Origin: Hydrogenophaga sp.
GTDB taxonomy: Bacteria; Pseudomonadota; Gammaproteobacteria; Burkholderiales; Burkholderiaceae_C
Direction: 5' to 3'
DNA: 64,000 bases
Assembly: GCA_030682835.1 (NCBI GenBank)
Contig: JAUXNG010000073.1
Span: forward strand, 1 to 64,000
Under the pieces are notes generated by a model. The model made no database searches and was not told the DNA's origin. It worked only from the letters and a program-made list of their open reading frames with translations. Every line of letters starts with the position of its first letter. Within the stretch, counting starts at the first letter, position 1. The translations under genes and the position numbers were made by a program. Shown in pieces: positions 7,916 through 17,346 of the stretch.

Positions 7916-8371
7916 ATGAACAACTCACGCCGCGTCGCCCTCAAGACCACCGGTGCCTTCGCCACGCTGGTGTCGCTGGGCATCATCACCCAGAGCCAGG
8001 CCCAGGCCGCCGTCGACCGCGCCGGTTTTGAAGTCAAGACCTTTGCCGACGCCCTCAAGGCCGTCGGTGGCACCCCCGCCACCAGCGACCAGGTGGCTGT
8101 GGTCTCGCCCGACATTGCCGAGAACGGCGCCGTGGTGCCCGTCGGCGCCACCAGCAAGCTGCCCAACACGACCGAGATCTACCTGCTGGTCGAGAAGAAC
8201 CCCACGCCCCTGTCGGCCGGTTTCATCATTCCCGCCGGCACCGTGGCCGATGTGCAGACCCGCCTGAAGATGGGCCAGAGCACCAACGTGGTGGCCGTGG
8301 TCAAGGCAGACGGCAAGCTGTTCTCGGCGACCAAGGAAACCAAGGTCACGCTGGGTGGCTGCGGCGGCTGA
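7916..8371 (+). CDS. soxY: Sulfur-carrier protein SoxY
   Basis: This 151-aa protein covalently carries the sulfur substrate on a Cys in its C-terminal swinging arm; here the protein ends LGGCGG, the diagnostic SoxY signature. The N-terminus has a twin-arginine signal (SRRVALKTTGAF) with AQA cleavage near residue 30. It forms a heterodimer with SoxZ, encoded next, and is exported as a complex because SoxZ has no signal of its own. A GGAG ribosome binding site lies just upstream. Confidence 0.97.
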   Translation: MNNSRRVALKTTGAFATLVSLGIITQSQAQAAVDRAGFEVKTFADALKAVGGTPATSDQVAVVSPDIAENGAVVPVGATSKLPNTTEIYLLVEKNPTPLSAGFIIPAGTVADVQTRLKMGQSTNVVAVVKADGKLFSATKETKVTLGGCGG

Positions 8372-8433
8372 TCGGCTGCCCGCGCCATTTCCCGCCCACT
8401 TTTTTGACGATTCAGATTATTCAGGAGTCCATC

Positions 8434-8745
8434 ATGGCCGATCCGATGCGCATCCGCGCCGCCCTCGCAGGCGAAGAAACCACCGTTCGCGTGCTCATGT
8501 CCCACCCCATGGAGACCGGCACCCGCAAAGACGCTGCTGGCGCCACTGTGCCCGCCCACTACATCAAGGATGTGCTCGCCACCCACAACGGCAAGACCGT
8601 GCTGCAGGCGATGTTCAGCGGCTCCGTGTCGCAGAACCCTTTCCTGTCCTTCAAGTTCAAGGGCGCGGCCAAGGGGGACAAGGTCATCGTCAAGTGGACC
8701 GACAACAAGGGCGAGACCCGCACCGACGAAGCCGCCATTGCCTGA
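8434..8745 (+). CDS. soxZ: Sulfur-carrier partner SoxZ
   Basis: This 103-aa signal-less immunoglobulin-fold protein binds SoxY. It contains the typical HPMETGTRKD and MFSGSVSQNPF segments and no cysteine. The ATG at 8434 follows CAGGAG with about 6 nt spacing; an in-frame ATT/ATC stretch upstream from 8404 has no family similarity. It sits 62 bp after soxY in the same operon. Confidence 0.96.
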   Translation: MADPMRIRAALAGEETTVRVLMSHPMETGTRKDAAGATVPAHYIKDVLATHNGKTVLQAMFSGSVSQNPFLSFKFKGAAKGDKVIVKWTDNKGETRTDEAAIA

Positions 8746-8828
8746 CAGGGCCCCGGCCCTGACCTGATCGGCCGGGCCCAGCGCCTGGCCGATCCCGCCT
8801 GCTGACGATTAGAACGAGGAGACAACCG

Positions 8829-9641
8829 ATGAAGCCATCCGTGGCCACCCGCCTGACGCTCATGTCCGTTGCCGCATTGGCCGGACTGGGCCAGGTGCAC
8901 GCACAGAACTCCACAGCCGAAGGCATTGCGAAATACCGCGAAATGCTGCAGGACGGCAACCCCGCCGAGCTCTTCGAGGCCAAGGGCGAAGACCTCTGGA
9001 AACAGAAGCGCGGTCCGAAGAATGTGTCGCTGGAACAGTGCGACCTGGGCAAGGGCCCGGGCGTGATCGAAGGGGCATTTGTCGAGCTCCCGCGCTTTTT
9101 CAAAGACACCGGCCGCGTGCAGGATCTGGAGACACGGCTCATCACCTGCATGGAGACGCTGCAGGGCTTCAATGCGGCCGAAATCGCCAAGACGCCCTTC
9201 GGCCGTGGCGAAATGGCCAACGTGACGGCGCTGGCCACTTTTGTTGCCACAGCGTCCAAGGGGATGCGATTCAACCTGCCGCAGACCCACGCGCAGGAAA
9301 AGAACATGTACGAAGTGGGCAAGCGCCTGTTCTTCGCGCGCGGCGGCCCGCACGACTTCGCCTGCGCCTCCTGCCACGCCACCGATGGCGGACGCATCCG
9401 CCTGCAGGATCTGCCCAACCTGACGAAGAACCCCGGCGATGGCGTCGGCTTCGCCGCCTGGCCCGCCTACCGCGTGTCCAACGCGCAGATGTGGGGCATG
9501 CAGTTGCGCCTGAACGACTGCTACCGCCAGCAGCGGTTTCCTGAACCCAAATTCGGCAGCGACGCCACCATCGCACTGGGCGTCTACATGGGGGTGAACT
9601 CCAAGACGGCCGAGTCCATCGTGCCCGCCATCAAGCGCTGA
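8829..9641 (+). CDS. soxA: L-cysteine S-thiosulfotransferase subunit SoxA, single-haem type
   Basis: This 270-aa cytochrome has a signal peptide (to about residue 25) and, with SoxX, links thiosulfate to SoxY. Only one CXXCH is present, CASCH at 179-183, so this is the monohaem type. Cys71 and Cys107 stand where dihaem SoxA proteins have the lost N-terminal site region and probably form a disulfide. Cys231 in LNDCYRQQRFPEP is the conserved active-site/haem-ligand cysteine. It is 15 bp from soxX. Confidence 0.95.
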   Translation: MKPSVATRLTLMSVAALAGLGQVHAQNSTAEGIAKYREMLQDGNPAELFEAKGEDLWKQKRGPKNVSLEQCDLGKGPGVIEGAFVELPRFFKDTGRVQDLETRLITCMETLQGFNAAEIAKTPFGRGEMANVTALATFVATASKGMRFNLPQTHAQEKNMYEVGKRLFFARGGPHDFACASCHATDGGRIRLQDLPNLTKNPGDGVGFAAWPAYRVSNAQMWGMQLRLNDCYRQQRFPEPKFGSDATIALGVYMGVNSKTAESIVPAIKR

Positions 9642-9656
9642 TCAGGAGACACCCAC

Positions 9657-10307
9657 ATGAAGAAAACCATGCGCTACGCCTTGTTGCCCCTGGCTGCCCT
9701 TTCGTTGGCGGCTTGCACCTCTTCGCCCTCCGGGGCCGACTACGAAAAGCTCACCGCCGAAGTGGTGAAGGCTTCGTTCCAGGACCGCGGCATCGCCAAG
9801 GTTGACCGTCTGAACCAGGACGAAGCCAACCGGCTGTGCAGTGCGGCCGATGTCGCCGGCAAGCCGCTGGACGACAAGCAGACCCAGGCGATCGAAGCAG
9901 CCAACCTCAAGACGGTGAAGTGGCCTACGGACGGGAAATACCTGGGCGACTGGAAGCTGGGCGAGCAGATCGCCCAGAGCGGCCGTGGCATGACCTGGTC
10001 GGACACGGCCACCACGGTCAACGGTGGCAACTGCTACAACTGCCACCAGATCAGCAAGGAAGAGATCTCCTTCGGCAATCTCGGACCCAGCCTGTACAAC
10101 TACGGCAAGCTGCGTGGCGTGGCGGACCCGGCCAGCGATGCTGCCAAGCCCATCGTGGAGTACACCTGGGGCAAGCTGTGGAACGCCCGCGCCTACAACG
10201 CGTGTTCCCAGATGCCTCGCGCGGGCCACATGGGGATCCTGACCCAGGAGCAGATCCAGCATGTCATGGCGCTGTTGCTGGACCCGCAGTCTCCGGTGAA
10301 CAAATGA
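9657..10307 (+). CDS. soxX: SoxX cytochrome subunit, with lipobox-like signal
   Basis: This 216-aa monohaem cytochrome is the partner of SoxA. The haem site is CYNCH at 126-130, and the likely Met ligand is Met186 in SQMPRAGH. The signal sequence ends SLAAC at Cys20, a good lipobox, so this SoxX may be a lipoprotein rather than a freely soluble periplasmic protein. An extra 80 or so residues before the haem domain (about 25-110) make it longer than the shortest SoxX forms. Confidence 0.93.
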   Translation: MKKTMRYALLPLAALSLAACTSSPSGADYEKLTAEVVKASFQDRGIAKVDRLNQDEANRLCSAADVAGKPLDDKQTQAIEAANLKTVKWPTDGKYLGDWKLGEQIAQSGRGMTWSDTATTVNGGNCYNCHQISKEEISFGNLGPSLYNYGKLRGVADPASDAAKPIVEYTWGKLWNARAYNACSQMPRAGHMGILTQEQIQHVMALLLDPQSPVNK

Positions 10308-10399
10308 AGCCGTCCCCGGCAGGCCAAGCGGCCTGTCGGGTCGCGGTCCCCGGCGTGCGAGCGCAATGGCACGCTGTTTCCCGGACCTGACCGGCTGTC

Positions 10400-10416
10400 A
10401 AATATCAGTATGCAAT
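10400..10416 (+). promoter_or_regulatory. AT-rich box upstream of soxB
   Basis: AAATATCAG at 10400-10408 joins TATGCAAT at 10409-10416 in the 124-bp gap before soxB. The same two blocks occur, spaced further apart, before both cytochrome c4-like genes. Confidence 0.4.
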
Positions 10417-10431
10417 TGTTAAGGAATGTTT

Positions 10432-12156
10432 ATGAGTTTCAGTCGCCGTGAATTCATGCAGGTGCTGGCCGTGGCGAGTGCCACGGGCATGGCCATCGGT
10501 CACAAAGACGTTCTGGCAGCCAACCCGGGCGCCGCGCAGCGCCTGTACGACGTGCCCCGGTTCGGCAACGTCAGCTTCCTGCACTTCACCGACTGCCACG
10601 CCCAGCTCACGCCCGTTTACTTCCGTGAGCCCAATGTGAACCTGGGTGTGGGCGAGGCCGTGGGGCGCCCGCCGCACATCGTGGGCGAGCAGCTGCTCAA
10701 GCACTACGGTTTCAAGCCCAGCACGCCCGAGGCACACGCCTTCACTTACCTCGACTTCAGCCAGGCTGCCAAGACCTACGGCCAGGTCGGCGGCTTCGCC
10801 CACCTCGCCACGCTGGTCAAGCAGCTCAAGGCCAGCCGGCCGCACGCGCTGCTGCTCGACGGTGGCGACACCTGGCAGGGCTCGGCCACCTCGCTGTGGA
10901 CCAATGGCCAGGACATGGTCGACGCTTGCAAGCTGCTGGGCGTGAACATGATGAGCCCGCACTGGGAATTCACCTTCGGTGCCAAGCGGGTGCAGGAGAT
11001 CGTGGAGAAGGACTTCGCCGGCCACATCGACTTCCTGGCGCAGAACGTGAAGACCGCCGATTTCGACGAACCGGTGTTCAAGCCCTATTCGACGCGCGAA
11101 GTGAACGGCGTGAAGGTGGCGGTGATCGGCCAGGCCTTCCCTTACACCCCGATCGCCAACCCGCGTCACATGGTGCCCGACTGGACCTTCGGCATCCAGG
11201 ACGAGAACATGCAGAAGATGGTGGACCAGGCTCGGGCCGAGGGCTGCCAGGTCGTGGTGGTGCTCTCGCACAACGGCATGGACGTGGACATCAAGATGGC
11301 TTCGCGCGTGCGCGGCATCGACGCGGTGCTGGGCGGCCACACGCACGACGGCATGCCCGCTCCCGTGATCGTGAAAAACGCCGGCGGCCAGACGCTGGTG
11401 ACCAACGCCGGCTCGAACAGCAAGTTCCTGGGCGTGCTCGACTTCGACGTGCGTGGTGGCAAGGTGCAGGACTTCCGCTACAAGCTGCTGCCCGTGTTTG
11501 CCAACCTGCTGCAGGCCGACAAGGCCATGCAGGCCCACATCGACAAGGTGCGTGAGCCCTACAAGGCCAAGCTGGAAGAGAAGCTGGCCGTCACCGAAGA
11601 CCTGCTGTACCGCCGCGGCAACTTCAACGGTTCGTGGGACCAGGTGATCTGCGACGCACTGATCGAAGTGAAGGGAGCCGACATGTCCTTCTCGCCGGGC
11701 GTGCGCTGGGGCACCTCGCTGCTGCCGGGTGATGTCATCACCTACGAGCGCATGATGGACCAGATGGCGCTGACCTACCCGGCGACCACGCTCAACAGCT
11801 TCACCGGCGCCGAGATCAAGACCATTCTGGAAGACATCGGCGACAACATCTTCAACCCCGACCCGTACTACCAGCAGGGCGGCGACATGGTGCGTGTGGG
11901 CGGCCTGCAGTACAGCGTCACCCCCAATGCCCCCATGGGCCAGCGCATCAACAACATGGTGCTCAAGGGCAAGCCGGTGGAGGCCGACAAGAAGTACAAG
12001 GTGGCCGGCTGGGCTTCTGTACAAGAAGGCGTGCAGGGCGAGCCGATCTGGGATGTGGTCTCGGGCTACCTGCGCGACAAGAAGGTCATCAAAGGCGTGA
12101 AGATCAACACGCCCGAGATCATCGGCATGAAGGGCAACCCCGGCATCGCCGCCTGA
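10432..12156 (+). CDS. soxB: Thiosulfohydrolase SoxB
   Basis: This 574-aa di-manganese enzyme of the 5'-nucleotidase/metallophosphoesterase superfamily hydrolyses the terminal sulfonate from SoxYZ-bound substrate. The Tat signal is SFSRREFMQVLA. Metal-binding motifs seen are FTDCHAQL (Asp54, His56), LLLDGGDTWQGS, the SoxB-typical SPHWEFTFG, LSHNGMD and GGHTHDG. The ATG at 10432 is preferred over one at 10426 because AAGGAA ends just five bases before it. A terminator follows at 12179-12212, closing the sox operon. Confidence 0.97.
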   Translation: MSFSRREFMQVLAVASATGMAIGHKDVLAANPGAAQRLYDVPRFGNVSFLHFTDCHAQLTPVYFREPNVNLGVGEAVGRPPHIVGEQLLKHYGFKPSTPEAHAFTYLDFSQAAKTYGQVGGFAHLATLVKQLKASRPHALLLDGGDTWQGSATSLWTNGQDMVDACKLLGVNMMSPHWEFTFGAKRVQEIVEKDFAGHIDFLAQNVKTADFDEPVFKPYSTREVNGVKVAVIGQAFPYTPIANPRHMVPDWTFGIQDENMQKMVDQARAEGCQVVVVLSHNGMDVDIKMASRVRGIDAVLGGHTHDGMPAPVIVKNAGGQTLVTNAGSNSKFLGVLDFDVRGGKVQDFRYKLLPVFANLLQADKAMQAHIDKVREPYKAKLEEKLAVTEDLLYRRGNFNGSWDQVICDALIEVKGADMSFSPGVRWGTSLLPGDVITYERMMDQMALTYPATTLNSFTGAEIKTILEDIGDNIFNPDPYYQQGGDMVRVGGLQYSVTPNAPMGQRINNMVLKGKPVEADKKYKVAGWASVQEGVQGEPIWDVVSGYLRDKKVIKGVKINTPEIIGMKGNPGIAA

Positions 12157-12178
12157 CCCCTCTGCGTACGCATCATCG

Positions 12179-12212
12179 GACCCGGCGCCTTCGGGCGTGC
12201 GGGTCTTTTTCT
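12179..12212 (+). terminator. Terminator at the end of the sox operon
   Basis: GACCCGGCGCC pairs imperfectly with GGGCGTGCGGGTC across a TTC loop and is followed by TTTTTCTT. Confidence 0.75.
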
Positions 12213-12281
12213 TGCCCGCGTGGGTATCATGCGTTGCGCTGGCGGTGCCGCGCCAGCACCCACCCAAGCAAGACACATCCC

Positions 12282-12845
12282 ATGAGCAAGGCCTTCACGC
12301 GCGAAACCGACCACGACGAGGACGACGAACTGCCGCCGCCTCCGCCGGTCCCGAGCGGCAAGAACTACATCACCCGCGCCGGGTATGAGCGTCTGCGGGC
12401 GGAGCTGTTCACGCTCATGGACGACGAGCGACCCAAAATGGTCGAGATCGTGCACTGGGCGGCGAGCAATGGCGACCGGTCGGAGAATGGCGATTACCTC
12501 TACGGCAAGAAGCGCCTGCGCGAGATCGACCGGCGCATCCGCTTCCTGACCCAGCGGCTGGAGATCGCCGAGGTGGTCGATGCCTCGTTGCACCACGGTG
12601 GCGACCAGGTGTTCTTCGGTTGCACGGTCACCTACGCGGATGACACAGGCACGGAAACCACCGTGACCATTCTGGGTGTGGACGAGGTGGACAGCGCCCG
12701 CGGCGAGATCAGCTGGGTGTCGCCCGTGGCCCGTGCGCTGCTCAAGGCCCGCGTGGGTGAGGTGGTGCGGCTTGTGGTGCCCGGCGGCGTGCAGGAGCTG
12801 GAGGTGGTGGCGGTTCACTATCCCGCACCGCAAGCGGCAGCCTGA
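12282..12845 (+). CDS. greB: Transcription elongation factor GreB
   Basis: This 187-aa protein stimulates transcript cleavage by backtracked RNA polymerase. The N-terminal coiled-coil hairpin (about residues 35-100) carries the acidic DRSENGDYLYGKKR segment typical of GreB, and the C-terminal FKBP-like domain ends around residue 185. An extra ~28-residue acidic and proline-rich N-terminus (DEDDELPPPPP) precedes the family core. The gene is convergent with spoT; a GC-rich hairpin (GCCCCGG/CCGGGGC, 12850-12869) without a clear T run lies between. Confidence 0.93.
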   Translation: MSKAFTRETDHDEDDELPPPPPVPSGKNYITRAGYERLRAELFTLMDDERPKMVEIVHWAASNGDRSENGDYLYGKKRLREIDRRIRFLTQRLEIAEVVDASLHHGGDQVFFGCTVTYADDTGTETTVTILGVDEVDSARGEISWVSPVARALLKARVGEVVRLVVPGGVQELEVVAVHYPAPQAAA

Positions 12846-12869
12846 GCCGCGCCCCGGAGGCGCCGGGGC

Positions 12870-15128
12870 TCAAGGTTTCACGGGCTTGTAGCGCTGCGCC
12901 TTGATCACCGAGGGCGTGCGCTTGAGGGTTCGCAGCACGTCGGCCAGGTGCACGCGGTCGCGCACGGCGATGGTGAAGCGCAGGTCGGTCGCCGTCTGCG
13001 CCGGCTCGTCGCCCATGTCCACGTGGGTGATGTCGGCCTCGGCCGCCGCGATGGCCGAGGCCACCCGCGCCAGCACGCCCTTGCCGTTGCTCACGGTGAT
13101 GACCACCAGCGACTCGAATGGGCGCACGGTTTCGTCGGCCCATTCCACCTCCAGGAAGCGCTCGGCGTCCCGTGCCAGCAGGCGCTTGCCGGTGGGGCAC
13201 TCTTCGGCGTGCACCACCAGGCCTTCACCCCGGCCCAGGTAACCCACGATGCGGTCACCCGGAATCGGTTTGCAGCAGTGCCCGTACTGCACCGACAGGC
13301 CCTCGCTGCCGTCGAGCGTGACCACGCCCTGCGACACCGACTCGTCGTGCCCGGCCGCGTAGCGCTCGGTGCTGATGAGCAGGGCGTCTGGCTTGAGCCC
13401 GGTTTCTGCCAGCAGCACCGCCAGTTTCTTGCCCACCATGCTGGCGATGCGTTTGCCCATGCCGATGTCGGCCAGCAGGTCGTCGCGGGTCTTGTTGCCG
13501 CTGAAGCGCAGCAGCTTTTCCCAGGTGGCCTTGTGTTCGCCGTCTTCCGAGGGCAGGCTGGCAATGCCTTCTGACCGCAAGGCCTGGCTGAGCATGCGCT
13601 CACCCAGCTCGTTCGACTTTTCCTGCGCCACGGTCTTGAGGTGGTGCCGGATCTTGGACCGGGCACGGCCTGTCTTCACGAAGGACAGCCAGGCCGGGTT
13701 CGGCTCTGCCTTTTCATCGGTGACGATCTCGACCACATCGCCGTTGTTCAGTTCGGTGCGCAGCGGGCGCTGTTCGCCATTGATGCGGGCCGCCACGGCC
13801 CGGTTACCCACGCCGCTGTGGATGGCGTAGGCAAAGTCCATCACCGTGGCGCCGCGGGGCAGGGCGAGGATCTTGCTCTTGGGCGTGAACACATAGACCG
13901 CATCGGGGAACAGGTCGATCTTGATGTGGTCCCAGAATTCCGAGGCGTCGTGCGTCTCCTGCTGGATGTCCAGCAGCGACTGCAGCCACTGCGTGCCCAG
14001 GCGCTGCGAGGTGTCGCTGCTGGGCTCGCTGGCCTTGTAGAGCCAGTGCGCCGCCACGCCCGATTCGGCCACCACGTCCATGGCGTGGGTGCGCAGCTGG
14101 AATTCGATGTTGGTGCCGAAGGGTCCGATCAGCGTGGTGTGCAGCGACTGGTAGCCATTGACCTTCGGAATGGCCACATAGTCGCGGAACTTGCCTGGCG
14201 CGGGCTTGTAGAGCTGGTGCAGGATGCCCATGCCCGTGTAGCAGTCGGTCAGCTCGGGTACGACGATCCGAAAGCCGTAGATGTCGGTCACCTGCGAAAA
14301 CGACAGGTGTTTGTTGTCCATCTTGCGGTAGACGGAATAGAGCGTCTTTTCGCGCCCCATGATGCGCACCGGCATGCCGTGGCGGGTGAACTCGGCTTCC
14401 ACCTCGTGCTGCACCCGCGTCATCAGGTCGCGCCGGCGGGTGCGTGACTTGTTCAGGGCTTTGGACAGCACCTCGTAGCGCCAGGGATGCAGGAAGCGGA
14501 ACGCCAGGTCCTGCAGCTCGCGGTACGTGAAGTTCAGGCCCAGCCGGTGCGCGATGGGCGCATAAATTTCCAGCGTTTCGCTGCTGATGCGGCCCCACTT
14601 GCTGCGCGGCATGTCGCCCATGGTGCGCATGTTGTGCGTGCGGTCGGCCAGCTTGATCAGGATCACCCGCACGTCCTTGGCCATGGCCAGCAGCATCTTG
14701 CGGAAGGACTCGGCCTGGTTCTGCTCCCGGGTGTCGAACTCCAGCTTTTCCAGCTTGGTCAGCCCGTCCACCAGCTCGGCCACCGGCGCGCCGAAGCGCT
14801 CGGCCAGTTCCTGTTTGGTCACGCCGCAGTCTTCGATGGCGTCGTGCATCAGCGCGGCCATGAGGGCCTGCGCGTCGAGCTTCCATTCGGTGCACTGCGC
14901 GGCCACCGCAATGGGGTGCGTGATGTAGGGATCACCGTTCTTGCGCAGCTGCCCCAGGTGCGCTTCGTCAGCAAAACGGTAGGCCAGACGGATCTGGTCG
15001 ATTTCTGCCGCGCTGAGGTAGTCGAGCTTGCCCACCAGTGCGGCAAAGCTGGCCGCAGCGGCACTGTCAGCGGGGTGGGCCTGTGGTACCGGGCTCGGGT
15101 GGATGCCAGAATCGGGCGCGGTGATCAT
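12870..15128 (-). CDS. spoT: Bifunctional (p)ppGpp synthetase/hydrolase, SpoT/Rel family
   Basis: This 752-aa cytoplasmic protein makes and degrades the alarmone (p)ppGpp. In order, it has an N-terminal HD hydrolase domain with ITHPIAVAAQ and the HDAIED motif (about residues 50-200), a synthetase domain with REKTLYSVYRKM and VNGYQSLHTTLIGP (230-360), a TGS domain with ATVMDFAYAIH (400-460), and a C-terminal ACT domain from about 670. It lies downstream of gmk-rpoZ, the usual order, but a strong terminator separates it from rpoZ here. Confidence 0.94.
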   Translation of the reverse strand: MITAPDSGIHPSPVPQAHPADSAAAASFAALVGKLDYLSAAEIDQIRLAYRFADEAHLGQLRKNGDPYITHPIAVAAQCTEWKLDAQALMAALMHDAIEDCGVTKQELAERFGAPVAELVDGLTKLEKLEFDTREQNQAESFRKMLLAMAKDVRVILIKLADRTHNMRTMGDMPRSKWGRISSETLEIYAPIAHRLGLNFTYRELQDLAFRFLHPWRYEVLSKALNKSRTRRRDLMTRVQHEVEAEFTRHGMPVRIMGREKTLYSVYRKMDNKHLSFSQVTDIYGFRIVVPELTDCYTGMGILHQLYKPAPGKFRDYVAIPKVNGYQSLHTTLIGPFGTNIEFQLRTHAMDVVAESGVAAHWLYKASEPSSDTSQRLGTQWLQSLLDIQQETHDASEFWDHIKIDLFPDAVYVFTPKSKILALPRGATVMDFAYAIHSGVGNRAVAARINGEQRPLRTELNNGDVVEIVTDEKAEPNPAWLSFVKTGRARSKIRHHLKTVAQEKSNELGERMLSQALRSEGIASLPSEDGEHKATWEKLLRFSGNKTRDDLLADIGMGKRIASMVGKKLAVLLAETGLKPDALLISTERYAAGHDESVSQGVVTLDGSEGLSVQYGHCCKPIPGDRIVGYLGRGEGLVVHAEECPTGKRLLARDAERFLEVEWADETVRPFESLVVITVSNGKGVLARVASAIAAAEADITHVDMGDEPAQTATDLRFTIAVRDRVHLADVLRTLKRTPSVIKAQRYKPVKP

Positions 15129-15215
15129 CCCTGTACTTTAGCGTGAGATGGCGGCAGAAGTTGCCGACGCAGCGATGAGCGGACCATCAGTCCGGACTCT
15201 GGATGCGAGCAGACG

Positions 15216-15244
15216 AAAAAAAACACCGCCGGGCGGTGTTTTTT
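15216..15244 (-). terminator. Terminator between rpoZ and spoT
   Basis: AAAAAACACCGCC pairs with GGCGGTGTTTTTT as a near-perfect hairpin 17 bp after the rpoZ stop codon; it is symmetrical and could work on either strand. Confidence 0.85.
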
Positions 15245-15261
15245 GACAAAGCGCGCAGCGC

Positions 15262-15465
15262 TCAGAGCGGCACTTTCTTGAGCATTTCCAGGCCGATCTT
15301 GCCATCGGCGATTTCACGGAGGGCAGTCACGCCCGGCTTGTTCTTGCTCTCGATCTTCGGGGCATGGCCCTGGCTGAGCATGCGGGCGCGGTAGGTGGCA
15401 GCGAGCACCAGCTGAAAGCGGTTGGGGATTTTTTCCAGACAATCTTCGACGGTGATGCGTGCCAT
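15262..15465 (-). CDS. rpoZ: RNA polymerase omega subunit
   Basis: This 67-aa protein stabilises the beta-prime subunit of RNA polymerase and mediates part of the ppGpp response. It contains the conserved start [18 protein letters not shown] and the helix [10 protein letters not shown], and its full length matches the short betaproteobacterial form. It lies 27 bp after gmk and is probably cotranscribed with it. Confidence 0.97.
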   Translation of the reverse strand: MARITVEDCLEKIPNRFQLVLAATYRARMLSQGHAPKIESKNKPGVTALREIADGKIGLEMLKKVPL

Positions 15466-15492
15466 GTGCGGGCTCCAGGATGTGCGGGGGGT

Positions 15493-16113
15493 TCAGTGGA
15501 TGTTGAGCGCGCTGAAGGTATCGCTGCGGGCGATACGCTGGGCGGCAAACTTGAGCCGCTGGGCATGGACGATGGCCTTGAGATCAAACAAGGCCCGCTC
15601 GAACAACTCGTTGATTATAACGAAGTCGAACTCACGGGCATGGCTCATCTCGGTGGCGGCGTTCTGCAGGCGCAGCTCGATCACCTCGGCGCTGTCCTCC
15701 GCGCGGCGTTCCAGGCGTGAGCGCAGCTCTTCCCAGCTGGGCGGCAGAATGAAGATGAGCACGGCGTTGGGGAAGATGCGCTTGACCTGCACCGCACCCT
15801 GGAAGTCGATCTCCAGCACCACATCGGCTCCCTGCGCCATGCGCTGCTCGATGGCCTGCTTGGACGTGCCATAGCGGTTGCCGTGCACCATGGCCCACTC
15901 CAGAAAACCGCCCTGGATTACCATCTGGTCGAAGGTTTCCTTGGATACGAAGTAGTACTCGCGCCCGTGCAGCTCCTGGCCCCGGGGCGGCCGGGTGGTG
16001 TGGGAAATGGAGGGCACGACACGCGAATCGAGCTCCATCAGCGCCTTGACCAGGCTGGACTTGCCGGCCCCGCTGGGGGCGGCGACAACAAACAGATTTC
16101 CGGGGTATTCCAT
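15493..16113 (-). CDS. gmk: Guanylate kinase
   Basis: This 206-aa enzyme phosphorylates GMP to GDP. The P-loop [10 protein letters not shown] lies at about residues 12-21; the GMP-binding [11 protein letters not shown] and REYYFV segments follow, and a lid region with ERR closes the fold. The gene precedes rpoZ, which is a conserved pairing linking GTP and ppGpp metabolism. Confidence 0.97.
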   Translation of the reverse strand: MEYPGNLFVVAAPSGAGKSSLVKALMELDSRVVPSISHTTRPPRGQELHGREYYFVSKETFDQMVIQGGFLEWAMVHGNRYGTSKQAIEQRMAQGADVVLEIDFQGAVQVKRIFPNAVLIFILPPSWEELRSRLERRAEDSAEVIELRLQNAATEMSHAREFDFVIINELFERALFDLKAIVHAQRLKFAAQRIARSDTFSALNIH

Positions 16114-16139
16114 GGATTAACTGACCTGTGAAAGTGTGA

Positions 16140-16343
16140 GGTCGCAGCGTGGCCGCGCAGCGGTGGGGCGTGGGAGCACCAGGGTTTGGCCGCCGGGCCG
16201 CCCCAAGGCGAAACAGCCCCCTCGGGGCTGAGGGCTGCGGCTCCAGGCCTGCCTGCGCAGGGCTGGACAGGCCGAAGGGACGGCGCTTCTGGCGCCGTCT
16301 CGTCCAGCGACCCGCGCAGCGGTGGAGCGTGGGGGCACCCGCT
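16140..16343. repeat. Repeat-rich spacer between gmk and yicC
   Basis: Near-identical blocks with the core GCGCAGCGGTGG occur at about 16154-16181 and 16313-16340 and bracket a hairpin GACGGCGC/GCGCCGTC at 16279-16299 and a CCCCCTCGGGG stretch. The pattern belongs to a Comamonadaceae-type class of palindromic intergenic repeats; a related copy lies at 30590-30676. No gene is seen. Confidence 0.65.
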
Positions 16344-17285
16344 TCATTCGATGTTCTGGACCTGTTCGCGCATCTGCTCGATCAGCACCTTCATGTCCAC
16401 CGAGATTTTCGTGAGTTCGAGGTTGGAGGATTTCGAGCCCATGGTGTTGGCTTCGCGGTGCAGCTCCTGGATGAGAAAGTCCAGGCGTTTGCCGACTTCC
16501 GCCCCCTTTTTCAGCAAGCGCTCGATTTCGCTCAGGTGCGAGTCCAGCCGCGTCAGCTCCTCGGCCACGTCGATGCGGATGGCAAAGGCCGTTGCCTCGG
16601 TGAGGGCGCGGTCGCGGGCCATGTCGCTGGTGATCGCGTTGCCCAGCGAACCGCTGCCGCCAGGGCTGGCGCTGGATGCCGAGGCGCCGAGTGCATCGTT
16701 CCAGCGGTCTATGAAGCGCTGGCGCTGTTGCGCCACCAGCTGTGGAATCAGCGGCTGTGCATCCTGCGCGTGCTGGCGAAGTTGCTTGAGGCGATCCAGC
16801 AGCATGTCGGTGAGGCGGCTGCCTTCGCGTTCGCGTGCTGCCACGAGGCTGCCGAGTGCCGTCTGCGCGAGTTCGAGCAGGGGGTCGTGCAGTTCGCCCG
16901 GGTGACCAGCCTGGCGCGACGTGAGCTGCAACACCTCGGCCACCGACAGCGGCGCTGCACCGGGGAGCCAGGCGCGTACGTTGTCCTGCAGCCCCACCAG
17001 CTTTTGCAGCTCGGCCGTGGTCGGCGCGCGCGGACCGGTATCGGCGCGGCCTTCAATCCAGGCGCGCACCTCCACCTTGCCGCGCTTGAGCCTTGTGGTG
17101 AGCATTTCGCGCAACGCCGGCTCGGCGCCGCGCAGATCATCCGGGAGTTTGAACGTCAGGTCAAGGAAGCGGCTGTTGACCGAACGGATCTCCACGCCCA
17201 GTCCCGGTTTTGGCTCGCTGGCGTTCGGCGCGGCAGGCCCGCCGCTCTGGGCTGTGGCGTAGCCGGTCATGCTGTAAACTGCCAT
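16344..17285 (-). CDS. yicC: YicC/YloC-family endoribonuclease
   Basis: This 313-aa protein opens with the family signature VYSMTGYATA, contains the conserved EIRSVNSRFLDL segment near residue 45, and ends with a long helical C-terminal domain (GSKSSNLELTKISVDMK). Members cleave RNA and are implicated in small-RNA turnover. The ATG at 17285 gives the family N-terminus; 33 upstream codons lack similarity. The region upstream is shared with the divergent kinase gene. Confidence 0.93.
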   Translation of the reverse strand: MAVYSMTGYATAQSGGPAAPNASEPKPGLGVEIRSVNSRFLDLTFKLPDDLRGAEPALREMLTTRLKRGKVEVRAWIEGRADTGPRAPTTAELQKLVGLQDNVRAWLPGAAPLSVAEVLQLTSRQAGHPGELHDPLLELAQTALGSLVAAREREGSRLTDMLLDRLKQLRQHAQDAQPLIPQLVAQQRQRFIDRWNDALGASASSASPGGSGSLGNAITSDMARDRALTEATAFAIRIDVAEELTRLDSHLSEIERLLKKGAEVGKRLDFLIQELHREANTMGSKSSNLELTKISVDMKVLIEQMREQVQNIE

Positions 17286-17346
17286 TGAGCTGTGTCCGAT
17301 CAGGTTGAGTGGACCAAAACGAGGCGTTCCGGAACCAACCCGAATT

